In this document: piece by piece, positions 9,626 to 18,601 of the stretch
Position numbering within the stretch: position 1 is the first letter of the stretch
Layout of the letters: each line of letters starts with the position of its first letter
Assembly (NCBI RefSeq): GCF_902706295.1
Contig: NZ_CACSJJ010000007.1
Span: forward strand, 62,001 to 126,000
Direction: 5' to 3'
DNA length: 64,000 bases
Source of the DNA: Arthrobacter sp. 18067
GTDB lineage: Bacteria; Actinomycetota; Actinomycetes; Actinomycetales; Micrococcaceae
The notes under the pieces: model-generated
The model's database searches: none
Told to the model about the DNA's origin: nothing
The model's input: the letters and a program-made list of their open reading frames with translations, nothing else
Program-made: the position numbers and the translations under genes

Positions 9626-10411
9626 TTAGGCCGGTGCGCCGATCGTCACGTTCGGGGCCGTGGAGTAGCCGGTGCCAGCTGTGGTGACGCTGATCGAGGT
9701 GACCTTGCCGCCGACAATGGTCGCCGTAGCGGCAGCACCCGTACCCGGGCCTGCAAAGGTCACTGCCGGTGCGGTCGAGTAGCCGTTGCCGCCATCAACC
9801 ACGGCCACTGAAGTCACGCCGCCGGAACCGACAGTTGCCGTCGCGGTAGCTGCTCGCTTGTCGATCTTCGGGGGCACGATGGTGATCGCCGACGCGGCAC
9901 CCTGGCTGTTCAGCGCAGTGACCTTGATGGGCAGCGCGGACAGGGAGTTCGTGTCTGCGATGGCCACGTCCTCAGAACGGAAGATTGAAGACTTGGCCGC
10001 GTAGAAGCCAGCGACGTTCTCACCGTCATACAGGGCAACGAAGAACGCGGCCTCAGTCGGGACAGGAGTGGTGGGGGCCTCGATGGCGCCATCCGGAAGA
10101 ACAACGGAGTTTGCGCCGTAGTAGAGCTTGAGGGAGTCCTCAGTCCATTCGAGCAAGTTGATACCGAAGGACTCGGTACGCGGGCTGATGGACTGTCGCA
10201 GGTTGGGGTTCTGGGCGGAACCCAAGCCAGTCACTTCGCCGCCCGTCGAGGTGATCTGGAAAATCTGGTCCAGCGACGTGTTGCCCATCTCCTGCCACGG
10301 GGCAGGCGGGTTCTTCATGGTTGCAAGGGTGATGGGGCGGGCGGTGCCGACCGGGGCCTTGTAGAAGCGGGCAAGGCTGACCTTGAGGACAGCGTTGTCG
10401 TTGGTTGTCAT
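9626..10411 (-). CDS. Major tail (tube) protein with C-terminal glycine-rich beta repeats
   Basis: The 261-residue product has an ATG at 10411 with AGGAG upstream. It lies between the tail terminator and the chaperones, the standard place for the tube protein. Residues up to about 185 form the tube domain. The C-terminus carries two copies of a beta repeat ([18 protein letters not shown] and [15 protein letters not shown], each followed by an A-x-A-x-I/V, V-T-S-I/V strand). The same repeat type ends the major capsid protein of this prophage. Such terminal domains are surface-exposed Ig-like or decoration-type modules in other phages, so these are probably displayed on the tail surface. Confidence 0.85.
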   Translation of the reverse strand: MTTNDNAVLKVSLARFYKAPVGTARPITLATMKNPPAPWQEMGNTSLDQIFQITSTGGEVTGLGSAQNPNLRQSISPRTESFGINLLEWTEDSLKLYYGANSVVLPDGAIEAPTTPVPTEAAFFVALYDGENVAGFYAAKSSIFRSEDVAIADTNSLSALPIKVTALNSQGAASAITIVPPKIDKRAATATATVGSGGVTSVAVVDGGNGYSTAPAVTFAGPGTGAAATATIVGGKVTSISVTTAGTGYSTAPNVTIGAPA

Positions 10412-10438
10412 TCAGTCTCCTAAAGGAAAACCCCCGGC

Positions 10439-10954
10439 CTACTGGCCAGGGGTGATGAAAGGGTTAGTGATGGTGGACTGCGCCGGCGGGCGGATCAGGA
10501 GCCGGTAGATCGACTCGTGACGAACCCAGCCCTTAGGGAGGGAGGCGTATTGGACGACGCCTGTTGAGGTGGCCCAGTCATTGACCCGGGTCGCACCTGT
10601 CGAGTTCTCAATCTTGTTGATGACACCGGCGTCGGGGATCATCCATTGCTCTTGCTGCGCCGTGCGCAGGGCATGGCGGCAAGCCTCCTGTAGTTGATCG
10701 CCCATTTGGTCAGCGTCCACGCCGGACACGATGGTGTTCACTGACACCACAGCGGGCAGAAGGAACCGCTCATCAGGGGTCTTGGCTGCGAGAGTCCCGG
10801 ACTTGCGCTCACGGCGGGCAATGACCATCGGTGGTTCAAGGTCGACTGTGAACAGGGTGCCGACGTGGACGTCCTGCCCTTCAAAGAAGCGGCGGAAAAC
10901 GCCCAGCATCAGGTCATCCACAGGACCGAACACTGGGTAATTGGTTTGAAGCAT
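10439..10954 (-). CDS. Probable tail terminator protein
   Basis: The 171-residue protein is encoded directly upstream of the major tail gene and abuts the preceding completion protein. The start MLQTNYPVFGPVDDLMLGVF and the mixed alpha/beta pattern with a YRLLIRPP strand near the end fit the tail terminator group that caps the tube and joins it to the head. The call is mostly positional, since no diagnostic motif is known to me. The next gene starts after a short gap with its own AGGAG. Confidence 0.55.
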   Translation of the reverse strand: MLQTNYPVFGPVDDLMLGVFRRFFEGQDVHVGTLFTVDLEPPMVIARRERKSGTLAAKTPDERFLLPAVVSVNTIVSGVDADQMGDQLQEACRHALRTAQQEQWMIPDAGVINKIENSTGATRVNDWATSTGVVQYASLPKGWVRHESIYRLLIRPPAQSTITNPFITPGQ

Positions 10955-11344
10955 CTAAGCCTTCACAGGTGATCGCGACACGGCGTCTCGGACCGCGTCA
11001 CGGAGCGGGTGCAAGCCTTCGACCCAGCCGCGGAATCCGTCAGGCATGTCATCGTCGTCCACGTAGTGGCCGTTCTCGATTGACAAGGCGCCAGCCTTGT
11101 TCTCCGGATCATGCAGGTAGACGTGTGAGTCGAGGTCGGTCGTGCCTCCATTCGCCTTGCCGTGAACCACGACAATGTCGGCCGCGCCGGTGCGATGCAC
11201 CGCGCGTGTATCGAGGTTGGACTGTGCTCGTTGGCCGATCAGTGTGGAGTGGTGGCGTAGAGCCTTTACGACCGGTTCGGAGTGGGACACGATTTCGGAC
11301 AGGCTGCCTGGGCCGTACTCGACCTGATACCAGGTCCACTGCAC
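10955..11344 (-). CDS. Head-tail connector / tail completion protein (HK97 gp10-like)
   Basis: The 129-residue protein lies third after the capsid gene. It resembles the actinophage DUF5403/HK97-gp10 type: a helical N-terminus (SEPVVKALRHHSTLIGQRAQ), a central AADIVVVHGKANG strand pair, and an acidic stretch with DDDDMPDGF. It overlaps its upstream neighbour by 1 bp and abuts the downstream one. The role would be in completing the neck or tail joining. Assignment to the family is moderate, while the position is strong. Confidence 0.55.
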   Translation of the reverse strand: MQWTWYQVEYGPGSLSEIVSHSEPVVKALRHHSTLIGQRAQSNLDTRAVHRTGAADIVVVHGKANGGTTDLDSHVYLHDPENKAGALSIENGHYVDDDDMPDGFRGWVEGLHPLRDAVRDAVSRSPVKA

Positions 11345-11697
11345 TACGGCGCCTCAGGGGTCGTGTTTCGGGAGCGCAGGCCAAACTCCACATGCCGGGT
11401 GGCGCGCGAAACGCCAGGGGACAGGCGCGGAGGATACGCCACGTCCCAGTCCTCGCCGGCGTAAACCACACGCGCCCACGAGCCAACAGGGGCAGAGCGG
11501 GCCAGACATTTCACAACCTTGGAACTGACCTGCCCCGGAAGCTCAGCATCGGAGCTTCGATCAACCGACGTCGTCACGCGGACACGAACCGGTGTGTCGG
11601 ATGGGACGCGAAGCGGGTCGCCTCGGCGGTTCACCTCCACCACTTCTGGGTAGACAAGAACCACCTCAGCGCCCGCATCCAACAGTCGTGACCGCAT
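11344..11697 (-). CDS. Head closure / connector protein
   Basis: The 117-residue beta-rich protein (MRSRLLDAGAEVVLVYPEVV) is coupled by a 1-bp overlap to the next gene and immediately follows the first connector gene. Its size, strand content and second position after the capsid match SPP1 gp16-type head closure proteins. No specific motif proves this. Confidence 0.5.
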   Translation of the reverse strand: MRSRLLDAGAEVVLVYPEVVEVNRRGDPLRVPSDTPVRVRVTTSVDRSSDAELPGQVSSKVVKCLARSAPVGSWARVVYAGEDWDVAYPPRLSPGVSRATRHVEFGLRSRNTTPEAP

Positions 11698-12159
11698 TCA
11701 CCACCCCCGCGGGAATGGCTTTTCGCCCCAGTCGAAGGGGACGTAGCCGCGGTCTCGGATGGCTGCAGAATGGGATCGTGGGACGATGGCGTCCGTGTTC
11801 ACCATGCCAACCGAAACGAGGCCGGTGCGGGGCCGGTACGGCGCGAGCATGTCCTGTTCTGCCTTGGTCAAGGCGACACCCTCAACGAACGAGTCACCGC
11901 GGTTGAAATTGACCGCGTCACCGCGCTCCTGATCGAGGCCAGCCGGGTTCATGTAGCCGCGTGCAGCCGCTGCCACCGTGATGGTGACAGCGACTGCAGG
12001 AGCTGTGGCAGGATCAGGCCATGCCTGTCCGCCGTAATGGCGGACCTGCGCCGACGCCGCATCCAGCATTTCCTCGGCAAGAGCAATCAGCTCAGGCTCA
12101 GTGATTACGCCCTCGCCCACACGGGCTGCGACGCGCTCAATGGTTGCTAGAGCGGCCAT
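11698..12159 (-). CDS. Head-tail adaptor (connector) protein
   Basis: The 153-residue product is the first gene after the major capsid protein. The helical N-terminus (ATIERVAARVGEGVITEPELIALAEEML) and the helix AVAVTITVAAAARGYMNP resemble the gp6/gp15-like adaptor proteins that bind the portal, which are small helix bundles. The C-terminal part probably contacts portal or closure protein. It is separated from the capsid gene by only a few bases. Confidence 0.6.
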   Translation of the reverse strand: MAALATIERVAARVGEGVITEPELIALAEEMLDAASAQVRHYGGQAWPDPATAPAVAVTITVAAAARGYMNPAGLDQERGDAVNFNRGDSFVEGVALTKAEQDMLAPYRPRTGLVSVGMVNTDAIVPRSHSAAIRDRGYVPFDWGEKPFPRGW

Positions 12160-12162
12160 GGG

Positions 12163-13530
12163 CTACGGTGCCTCGATTACGACGGTCGGTTCGCCCGTGT
12201 AGCCAGAGCCAGCGTTGGTGATGACGATGGCCGTAACCTCGCCGTTGCTGATCAGGGCCACCGCTGTTGCACCAGTACCCGCGCCAGTGATGGTCACATC
12301 GGGGGTGGAGGTGTAGCCGAAGCCGGGAGTCGTGATCGCAATCTCGGTGATCTTGCCGGACTTGGCCTCGATGCTGGCCTTGGCCTGCAGCTTCTCGCCC
12401 GGGTAGTTGCCGCCAAGCGGGTAAGGCTTGCCAGTCTGCTCGGGCTCGCTCACCAGCTGCTGCTTGTAAGCCTTGGCCAGGTAGGAGTCCGGGCTGCCGC
12501 CGGGGGTGTCGTCCTTGCCATCGCCAGGGGTCTTCTCGGCCACGGAGCTGTCAGCCAGCACAAGGCGCACGCCGCGGACAAAGTAGTCGTTGGTGGAAAC
12601 GAACTCGGCGCCAGTCTCGGACTCGATGGTCAGTCGGTCCTTGGTGTACGAGTAACCGGAGAAGCAGTCGAACACGCTACGGTCCGTCAGGAACGCCGTG
12701 TCGTAGTCCATGAGGTGGCGAAGTGCCCAGCCACCGACGGACGCTGTCGCGCCGTACGGGACGGACTTGGGCACAGCGGCGGCACCAGTAAAGACCACGA
12801 AGCCCGACTTGGCGAAGACGTAAGCCTCATCGGACGGCACGTGGGTGGACTCCACGTAGTTGACGCCGGCAAGGGTGCCAATGGCCGCGCTGGACAGAGC
12901 AGCACCACCAAGGCCTTGGTCCTTGCGAAGTTTGTTGGACTTGCGGAGCTGATCTGCGAAGTCGAGGCCACAAAGGGCAACGAGGGTGTCGCCCGGGGTT
13001 CGCATCTTCTTGAGCGCCGTGGTGGCGTCCACCGTGGCGTTGTACCAGACGTCCTGGTCCTTTTCCTTGGCGGCAGCAAGGCCCGCGGTGTCGTTCTTCA
13101 CCTTCACGATGCGCTCGAACGGGGCAGCCAGAATCTGCCGAAGGACGCCGGATTCCAGGTAGCCGCCGAGGCGGTCCATCTGCCGGTCGACAATGTCGCC
13201 CCAACCGTCAGCGAAGTCCCAACGGAGCTGTTCGTCCGTGAGCTTCACAGCAGAGTACGGGCGGTCAGCCTCGATGGTCATCGACACGACAGTGTCGGTG
13301 ATGGTGTCAGTGATGATCGGCTGGGAGCGATCGTTTCGCAGCGCGTACCGGCGCACCGGGAGGGTGCCCTTCACGCGCTGGGAAATCGTGTCACCTTCGG
13401 CAGCGAAGAACGTGTCAACGTCGTTTCGCTTGGTCACCAGGTTGGACACGATCAGCTTGTCCTTGAGTCCTTCGGCAGCGGCCTGCAGGAGAACCTTGGG
13501 CTTGACTACAACGTGGTCGGCGTAAGTCAT
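12163..13530 (-). CDS. Major capsid protein (HK97 fold) with C-terminal beta repeats
   Basis: The 455-residue protein starts at ATG 13530 with GAAAGG upstream. It follows scaffold and precedes connectors, and its central part (GDTLVALCGLDFADQLRKSN, FSGYSYTKDRLTIESETGAE) fits actinophage HK97-fold capsids. The C-terminal ~80 residues are an added domain with two repeats (PGFGYTSTPDVTITGAGTG and AGSGYTGEPTVVIEAP) nearly matching those at the end of the major tail protein. An intrinsic terminator lies between scaffold and this gene, so capsid expression may depend on read-through or a promoter in the short gap. Confidence 0.88.
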   Translation of the reverse strand: MTYADHVVVKPKVLLQAAAEGLKDKLIVSNLVTKRNDVDTFFAAEGDTISQRVKGTLPVRRYALRNDRSQPIITDTITDTVVSMTIEADRPYSAVKLTDEQLRWDFADGWGDIVDRQMDRLGGYLESGVLRQILAAPFERIVKVKNDTAGLAAAKEKDQDVWYNATVDATTALKKMRTPGDTLVALCGLDFADQLRKSNKLRKDQGLGGAALSSAAIGTLAGVNYVESTHVPSDEAYVFAKSGFVVFTGAAAVPKSVPYGATASVGGWALRHLMDYDTAFLTDRSVFDCFSGYSYTKDRLTIESETGAEFVSTNDYFVRGVRLVLADSSVAEKTPGDGKDDTPGGSPDSYLAKAYKQQLVSEPEQTGKPYPLGGNYPGEKLQAKASIEAKSGKITEIAITTPGFGYTSTPDVTITGAGTGATAVALISNGEVTAIVITNAGSGYTGEPTVVIEAP

Positions 13531-13549
13531 TCAAAACCTTTCGGGCATG

Positions 13550-13579
13550 AAAAAAGCGCCTACCCGGTTGGGTGGCGCT
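13550..13579 (-). terminator. Intrinsic terminator between scaffold and major capsid genes
   Basis: On the minus strand a GC-rich stem (AGCGCC/GGCGCT plus ACCC/GGGT around an AACC-type loop) is followed directly by six T residues. It lies inside a co-directional morphogenesis cluster, after the scaffold stop and just before the capsid ribosome binding site. Confidence 0.85.
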
Positions 13580-13600
13580 GTGGTTGAAAGTTGGTGGGGT

Positions 13601-14164
13601 TTACTGGTTGTCGCGATACTGGCGCCACAACTTGGCGCCGTCCTCATCGGCGGCATCTTCGCCTGGCTTAGAGCCGCCCCGGAGTGGCGTCTTGGTCACC
13701 TGCTGCTTGGCCGGTGGGGCCGGGGCGATGAGCTTGGCAAGAGCCTCGGCGCGGGTCTCGATCTGATCAGCGGGTACGCCGTCGAGCAACACGATCGCCT
13801 CGTCGCTGAGATTGTGCTTGCGAGCAGCAGATTCAACAGCGAGCTTCAAGCCAAGCTCCGCTGACTGCGTCTGGACCGCTGCGAACTCCTCGGGAGACTT
13901 GGCTGCGGCAAGTTTCGTCTGAACTTCTTCAAGCTGCTCGCGGAGACTGGAAGCCTCGGTGCCGCGCTTCTCGTAGCCTTCTTTGAGCCAGCTGAACTGG
14001 TCGGGCAAACCTGTGAAGGTGTCCGCGTCCTTCTGCTCGGGCTGACCGGCAGATGCGGCGGCTGCGGGCGCCTGCTCCTGTTCGGAGGTGCCGGCGGGAT
14101 TTGGTTCAGCGTTCGGTTCGGCGTTGGCCTCCTGGCCAGCTGCCTGTGCGGGTTTAGTCAACAT
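13601..14164 (-). CDS. Capsid scaffold protein
   Basis: The 187-residue protein has a low-complexity Ala/Pro/Glu/Gln N-terminus, a coiled-coil middle (ASSLREQLEEVQTKLAAAKS) and a basic/acidic C-terminal tail ending KLWRQYRDNQ. This is the usual form of scaffold proteins in phages without a fused prohead protease. It lies between the MuF-like gene and the major capsid gene. The C-terminal helix probably binds capsid protein. No protease motif is seen, so maturation would need another enzyme or none. Confidence 0.8.
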   Translation of the reverse strand: MLTKPAQAAGQEANAEPNAEPNPAGTSEQEQAPAAAASAGQPEQKDADTFTGLPDQFSWLKEGYEKRGTEASSLREQLEEVQTKLAAAKSPEEFAAVQTQSAELGLKLAVESAARKHNLSDEAIVLLDGVPADQIETRAEALAKLIAPAPPAKQQVTKTPLRGGSKPGEDAADEDGAKLWRQYRDNQ

Positions 14165-14189
14165 GTCCTCCTCGGATCACGGGTAAGAG

Positions 14190-15272
14190 TTACTTGTTCT
14201 TGCGGCGCTGCTCGGCAAGCCAACGTCGCCACTTGTTCAGTGCGGCGCGGCCCGAATAGCCCTTGGTGACCACAGGCCACTGGTCTTTGAAAAATTTGTT
14301 CTGCGGCGGCAGACCAGCTGAGATGATCCAGCGCACGATCGGGAAGCAGTGACAGTTCAGATGCCACTTGCTCACGCCGTCATCGCTGAAACCGGCTGTA
14401 CCTTCGGACACGTAGGAGTATCCGCGACTTGCGAGCATCGAGCACCACGCACAGGGATTGGGGCCAACTCCACGCCCAACGGCTTTGAGCCGCGGATCGC
14501 GGCGGCCCGCCTGCGTGATGATCTGACGTCCGGCTGACACCGAAGCCCAATCGGCTACACCGGCCCCTCGGGAACCGGATAGGTGATGGTCAGATTCGAT
14601 GCGTGCCAGGTACTCGTCGTGAGTCAGCTCCTGATTGCCTTCATGGACCTTGGCCTTGATTGCTTGCGCCTCAAGGGCTTCCCGGCGAAGCATGTCCTCA
14701 TATGCGGCTGCGATCTGCTCGGCTGTCCAATTGATCGGCCACAAGTACCTATCCACGCCGACGACGGTGTTGTTCTGACGGAAACCAGCGAACAGGTCAT
14801 CCAGAACACCGGACATGTCTGTAGCGCCAAGATTGATACTCCGTGCGTTAGCGTCTCTGCCGTCAATGTCCGCGTCCTGCAGCAACCGATCCAGCCAGAC
14901 GGAGTCGGGGGATGCCCCGGTGTGGTGGCCGGTGCCCAGGTTGGCAACGCCGATCACGGCGTCGGCAAAGCGTTCACGGAGCAGGGCCAGAGTGACGTCG
15001 TCTTCATTGTCGACGCCCTCGGGCATGCCCAACGTGTAACCGGAGTCAATAGCGCGGGCCAGCTGATAGTAGCTTTGCGCGACAGCCCGCGAGTGTTCGC
15101 GGAGCACAGCAATCATGCGGAGCACGGACGCTACCCAGTCATCGCCCGTCTGTAACGGGGATGACGGTGACACGGCACCCCACTCGATAAGCGACAGATA
15201 GGCGCCGATGAGGCCAAGCCTGGCTTGCGCAGCGCGCATAGCCTGCTCAATGGCCCAGACCTCATCGTCCAC
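14190..15272 (-). CDS. MuF-like minor capsid protein
   Basis: The 360-residue protein overlaps the portal gene by 11 bp. The C-terminal third carries the actinophage MuF signature, with PCAWCSMLASRGYSY followed by WHLNCHCFPIV. The four cysteines and a histidine probably bind zinc. In many tailed phages this protein is packaged with the portal and is linked to capsid maturation or ejection. No toxin domain is appended to the C-terminus, unlike some MuF polymorphic toxins. The N-terminal half is helical. Confidence 0.82.
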   Translation of the reverse strand: MDDEVWAIEQAMRAAQARLGLIGAYLSLIEWGAVSPSSPLQTGDDWVASVLRMIAVLREHSRAVAQSYYQLARAIDSGYTLGMPEGVDNEDDVTLALLRERFADAVIGVANLGTGHHTGASPDSVWLDRLLQDADIDGRDANARSINLGATDMSGVLDDLFAGFRQNNTVVGVDRYLWPINWTAEQIAAAYEDMLRREALEAQAIKAKVHEGNQELTHDEYLARIESDHHLSGSRGAGVADWASVSAGRQIITQAGRRDPRLKAVGRGVGPNPCAWCSMLASRGYSYVSEGTAGFSDDGVSKWHLNCHCFPIVRWIISAGLPPQNKFFKDQWPVVTKGYSGRAALNKWRRWLAEQRRKNK

Positions 15273-16872
15273 CGACGCTCACGCCCCCAACCTCAATGCG
15301 GGGCAGGGACAGGGCGCCCTGTTTCGCGGGGCCAAAGCTCGGTGTGGGTGGCTCGTAAGGACGCGCAGCTTGGCGCTGGGATGCGGCCTGCGGGCCGCTG
15401 GTCAGTCCAAACGCGGCCTCCTCTTGTTCTTCCTCGTGGAGGCGATCCCAGTCCTGCAGGTCGCCGGCAGTGACGCCAGGAACCATGGCCCAAGCACCCT
15501 TGCGAGGTACGCCAAGCATCTGAACCATCTTGCCCAAACCATCCATGACAGCGGAGAACGCCTTGGCCGTCAGGTCCCGCCAGCGAACCTCCCCACCATA
15601 CGAGTGAGCCCCAACCTCGTCGTGAAGGGCCTCAGCAACCAGCCGGTTCAATTCCTCAGTCGATTCACCGAACTGGTGCTGCAGCGCCTCAACGAAGCGC
15701 CACCATTGCGCTTCAAGGGCAGATAGGGCTTCTGCAGAAATGTTGGCAACCGTCGACCCCATCATGGCGTGCGCCGGGAACTGGGAAAGGGCGGCCATGT
15801 TCTTCATGGCCTGCTCCTCGGCCAGCAAGTAGCCCGCCAAAGGCGTCTCATCCAGCTGGCCGAACTTGGTTTCCGGGTTATCCGACACAAGCATCTTGGC
15901 TTGCGAGACAACGATCGGTTCGGGGATGGGCAGATTGGTTACTGGATCGAGCAAAGGCTCGCCGGTCTTCGGGTCCATCTTGAACCCCGGCTGCAGGCCA
16001 GCGGCCGTGCGGACTTTGAATGCGCCGAAGTCGGAGGTGATGTTGGTGCTGAACACCGCCTGGTTGACGCGGTCCTGAGAAGCTATGGCAGGTTCGATGA
16101 CGCCTGCCGTGTTGCCCTCGTCGTCCATGTAGCAGTGGTAGCGAACCACAGGGCAGCCGCTGAGCCCGTGAGCTACAGCCTCGCCGCGCTGCGTGAACGT
16201 ACCATCGAGCTTGTAGTCCAGTTCGTAGCGGTGCGTGGCATCCCACACGACAGCTAGGCCCGGGACGCTCTCTGTCTTCGGCTGACTCTTGAGGGTCAGC
16301 ACGACGGCGGGGCGCCGGTCGTTCACCGGGTCCTCATAGAAGGCGATAGTGTGTCGGGTCGGCAGGATCTCGATCCGAATGTCTTCCGGATCAAGGTTGT
16401 TCACGTGCACGAAGCTGTGACCGTAAGTGAGTGCTGCTCGATAGATGACCGCCTGCCGGGCGTCCATCCCGTTCCGCTGCCAGCACTGATACTCGGATGA
16501 GTACTTGTCGTCGCTTTGGCCGGCGGGTCGACTGGAGCCGTCAGCCTCCACGGTCATTCCGAATGTGCCAGCCTGGCCGCGGCGGTAGCCGTCAACGAAC
16601 AGAACTTGCGATGGCAGGTTCACCAGCAGCGGCATCAGGTTTGTGATGGACCGCTTCTGCATGTCCTTGATCTGTTCCTGCGCGTCACGCGGCGCGTACG
16701 GCGCAAGCTGCTTGCCGTCCAGGTAGTCCCGGAACAGGGTGAAACGCTGATTGTCTTTGCGCAGGGTCTGGCGCATCTCCTTGACCAACTCAAGGTCCAA
16801 GGTGCCAGGTGTTTGCTCCGGCTGCGCGTAGGGCAGGTCGGGCTGCGACTCAACGAATTCATGCATGGTCAA
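15262..16872 (-). CDS. Portal protein
   Basis: The 536-residue protein follows the terminase large subunit. The N-terminal part (MQKRSITNLMPLLVNLPSQVL with DGYRRG) and the central helical stem (EEQAMKNMAALSQFPAHAMM) match SPP1/HK97-type actinophage portals, which form the dodecameric DNA channel. Its ATG at 16872 lies just after an intrinsic terminator that ends the terminase transcript. The C-terminal tail overlaps the MuF-like start. Confidence 0.9.
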   Translation of the reverse strand: MTMHEFVESQPDLPYAQPEQTPGTLDLELVKEMRQTLRKDNQRFTLFRDYLDGKQLAPYAPRDAQEQIKDMQKRSITNLMPLLVNLPSQVLFVDGYRRGQAGTFGMTVEADGSSRPAGQSDDKYSSEYQCWQRNGMDARQAVIYRAALTYGHSFVHVNNLDPEDIRIEILPTRHTIAFYEDPVNDRRPAVVLTLKSQPKTESVPGLAVVWDATHRYELDYKLDGTFTQRGEAVAHGLSGCPVVRYHCYMDDEGNTAGVIEPAIASQDRVNQAVFSTNITSDFGAFKVRTAAGLQPGFKMDPKTGEPLLDPVTNLPIPEPIVVSQAKMLVSDNPETKFGQLDETPLAGYLLAEEQAMKNMAALSQFPAHAMMGSTVANISAEALSALEAQWWRFVEALQHQFGESTEELNRLVAEALHDEVGAHSYGGEVRWRDLTAKAFSAVMDGLGKMVQMLGVPRKGAWAMVPGVTAGDLQDWDRLHEEEQEEAAFGLTSGPQAASQRQAARPYEPPTPSFGPAKQGALSLPRIEVGGVSVGGR

Positions 16873-16892
16873 AGGGGCTCCTCAGGGCACAA

Positions 16893-16917
16893 ACAGAAAA
16901 GGGACCCTGAGGGTCCC
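16893..16917 (-). terminator. Intrinsic terminator between terminase and portal genes
   Basis: On the minus strand the stem GGGACCC-TC-AGGGTCCC-like palindrome is followed by TTTTCTGTTT. It starts right after the terminase large subunit stop codon at 16919 and precedes the portal start by about 20 bp. Confidence 0.82.
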
Positions 16918-16918
16918 G

Positions 16919-18601
16919 TCAGAATTGGTAAAGGCGACTGGTGTACTGCGGCGCGGCTTTCTTGCCGGACTCGGCCAACGCAACCTGCGCCATGTGGGCC
17001 AACAGCATCGCCGCATAGCCGTCAACCTTGTTGTTGGACTCGCGCGATTCCTTGCGGAACGTGAGGCCGTATTCGTTCTCGTGGCGCTTTGCATTAAGCG
17101 CGTGGCGGCGCAGTAGCGGGTCACCGTCGTGAACGGTCTTACGGTCAAAGACCGATTGCATCAGGGCCTCGTTGGCGAGGGTGATCTTCTTTCGGTTCTG
17201 CCGCATGTCGTAACCGATGGCCGACTGGGGGGATGCCTTGATGAGCAGCTGCTCGCGGTACAGGTCCGACCACTCGGCAATGTACGACTCCCACAAGGCG
17301 ACGTCCGCGAAGAACGCCCGAACCTTGTACTCACGGAACGCCATGTGCACCATGGAATCGACCTCTTGCTCGTTGATCCTCCAAGGCACCGCCGTCTCCA
17401 CATCAGGCTTCTGCCAGATATGAATCGGAGTGACAAACCGGTCCGCGATGCGCATGGCAACAAGGGCCGTTGCGTCATCGGTCTTGCCGCCGTCAAAGCC
17501 CAAGACAATCTCATCGCCACGTCCCAACGTGCGGGGAATCTTCCGGCCACGAATATCGAAGTCGAACACCCGGATCGCATCCCATTCCCCTTCGGAGAAC
17601 AGTGCATCCTCGGTTGCGACCACCTGGTTGTAGAACATGCGACGCAACTTTGAAACCGGAACCGAAGTGTCGATCAGCGACTTCATGATGTTGTTGAACT
17701 TCACCCACCACGAATCGCCGTAAACCCTCGTAAGGATGAATAGCGACCAGTCGGGGGTCATCGGTGCGTCAGGGTGGGCTTCGACAGAGTCGAAGAACCA
17801 ACCAGAGTCCATCGCCAAGCCCTCACGCTCACGGTTGACCGCAAGCCGAATCTCCTCAGCAACCGAACCCTGCCCGGGCTGGTAGGCGTTCGTAATGCAC
17901 AGGTACCAGCCGTCGACCTTGTCGACGTTGTTTCGAAGGGTTTCGTACAGCTGCGAGCCACCCTGCGACGGCTTCCAGTGGTGAGTCTCGTTGAGTAGCG
18001 CGAAGCTTGGACGGGCGCCTTCGAGCCCGGCGAAGTTGGACGACACGGCTTCAAGCCGTCGACCTGTGCCGGTGACGTGAATGATCTGCTTCTGCACGTC
18101 CAGGCCAAACTGCTCGCGAGTACGCTTTGGCAGCATTGAGGGAATAAGAAGCATCGTGTTCTTGTTCTGCTCTGTGGTCGTTGCCGCAAGCTGCACCCAT
18201 GACGAAGTGTTCGCCTTGGCGACCGGATGGCCGGTCTCCCAATGGCTGAACTTGCACGGGCCGATCAGTTCGACCAGACACAACGCGGCTGCCAGCGGGT
18301 CCTTGCCGTGCCCCTTGGCACGCTGGATCACACCCTTGCGATAGACACGCTCACCGTCACGATCAACCTCGTACAGCCACAGGATCAGGCGCGCCTGTTC
18401 GTCGGAGAAAATCCAAGGGTCGCCATCGGGGTTTGTCAGCCATTGCGCCACCCAGCCCAGAATTTCCCAACCCAGCGTGTATTTGGGAAGAAGCCACTGC
18501 CCGTCGTCGTCCACCTGCCACGAAGGGCCGATGTAAGTGCAAGGGAAGTACTTATCTGCAGCCTCTTGGGAGGGCGTCACGCCCGTGACGTCAACCGGCA
18601 T
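16919..18601 (-). CDS. terL: Terminase large subunit
   Basis: The 560-residue packaging motor has an ATPase domain with a Walker A at QRAKGHGKDPLAA (Lys about 100) and a Walker B-like segment FALLNETHHW. The nuclease domain carries the RNase H-like acidic start VLGFDGGKTDDATAL. It starts 11 bp inside the end of the small subunit gene. It translocates DNA into the prohead and cuts concatemers, with small subunit and HNH protein encoded alongside. Its relatives are actinophage cos-type terminases. Confidence 0.93.
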   Translation of the reverse strand: MPVDVTGVTPSQEAADKYFPCTYIGPSWQVDDDGQWLLPKYTLGWEILGWVAQWLTNPDGDPWIFSDEQARLILWLYEVDRDGERVYRKGVIQRAKGHGKDPLAAALCLVELIGPCKFSHWETGHPVAKANTSSWVQLAATTTEQNKNTMLLIPSMLPKRTREQFGLDVQKQIIHVTGTGRRLEAVSSNFAGLEGARPSFALLNETHHWKPSQGGSQLYETLRNNVDKVDGWYLCITNAYQPGQGSVAEEIRLAVNREREGLAMDSGWFFDSVEAHPDAPMTPDWSLFILTRVYGDSWWVKFNNIMKSLIDTSVPVSKLRRMFYNQVVATEDALFSEGEWDAIRVFDFDIRGRKIPRTLGRGDEIVLGFDGGKTDDATALVAMRIADRFVTPIHIWQKPDVETAVPWRINEQEVDSMVHMAFREYKVRAFFADVALWESYIAEWSDLYREQLLIKASPQSAIGYDMRQNRKKITLANEALMQSVFDRKTVHDGDPLLRRHALNAKRHENEYGLTFRKESRESNNKVDGYAAMLLAHMAQVALAESGKKAAPQYTSRLYQF

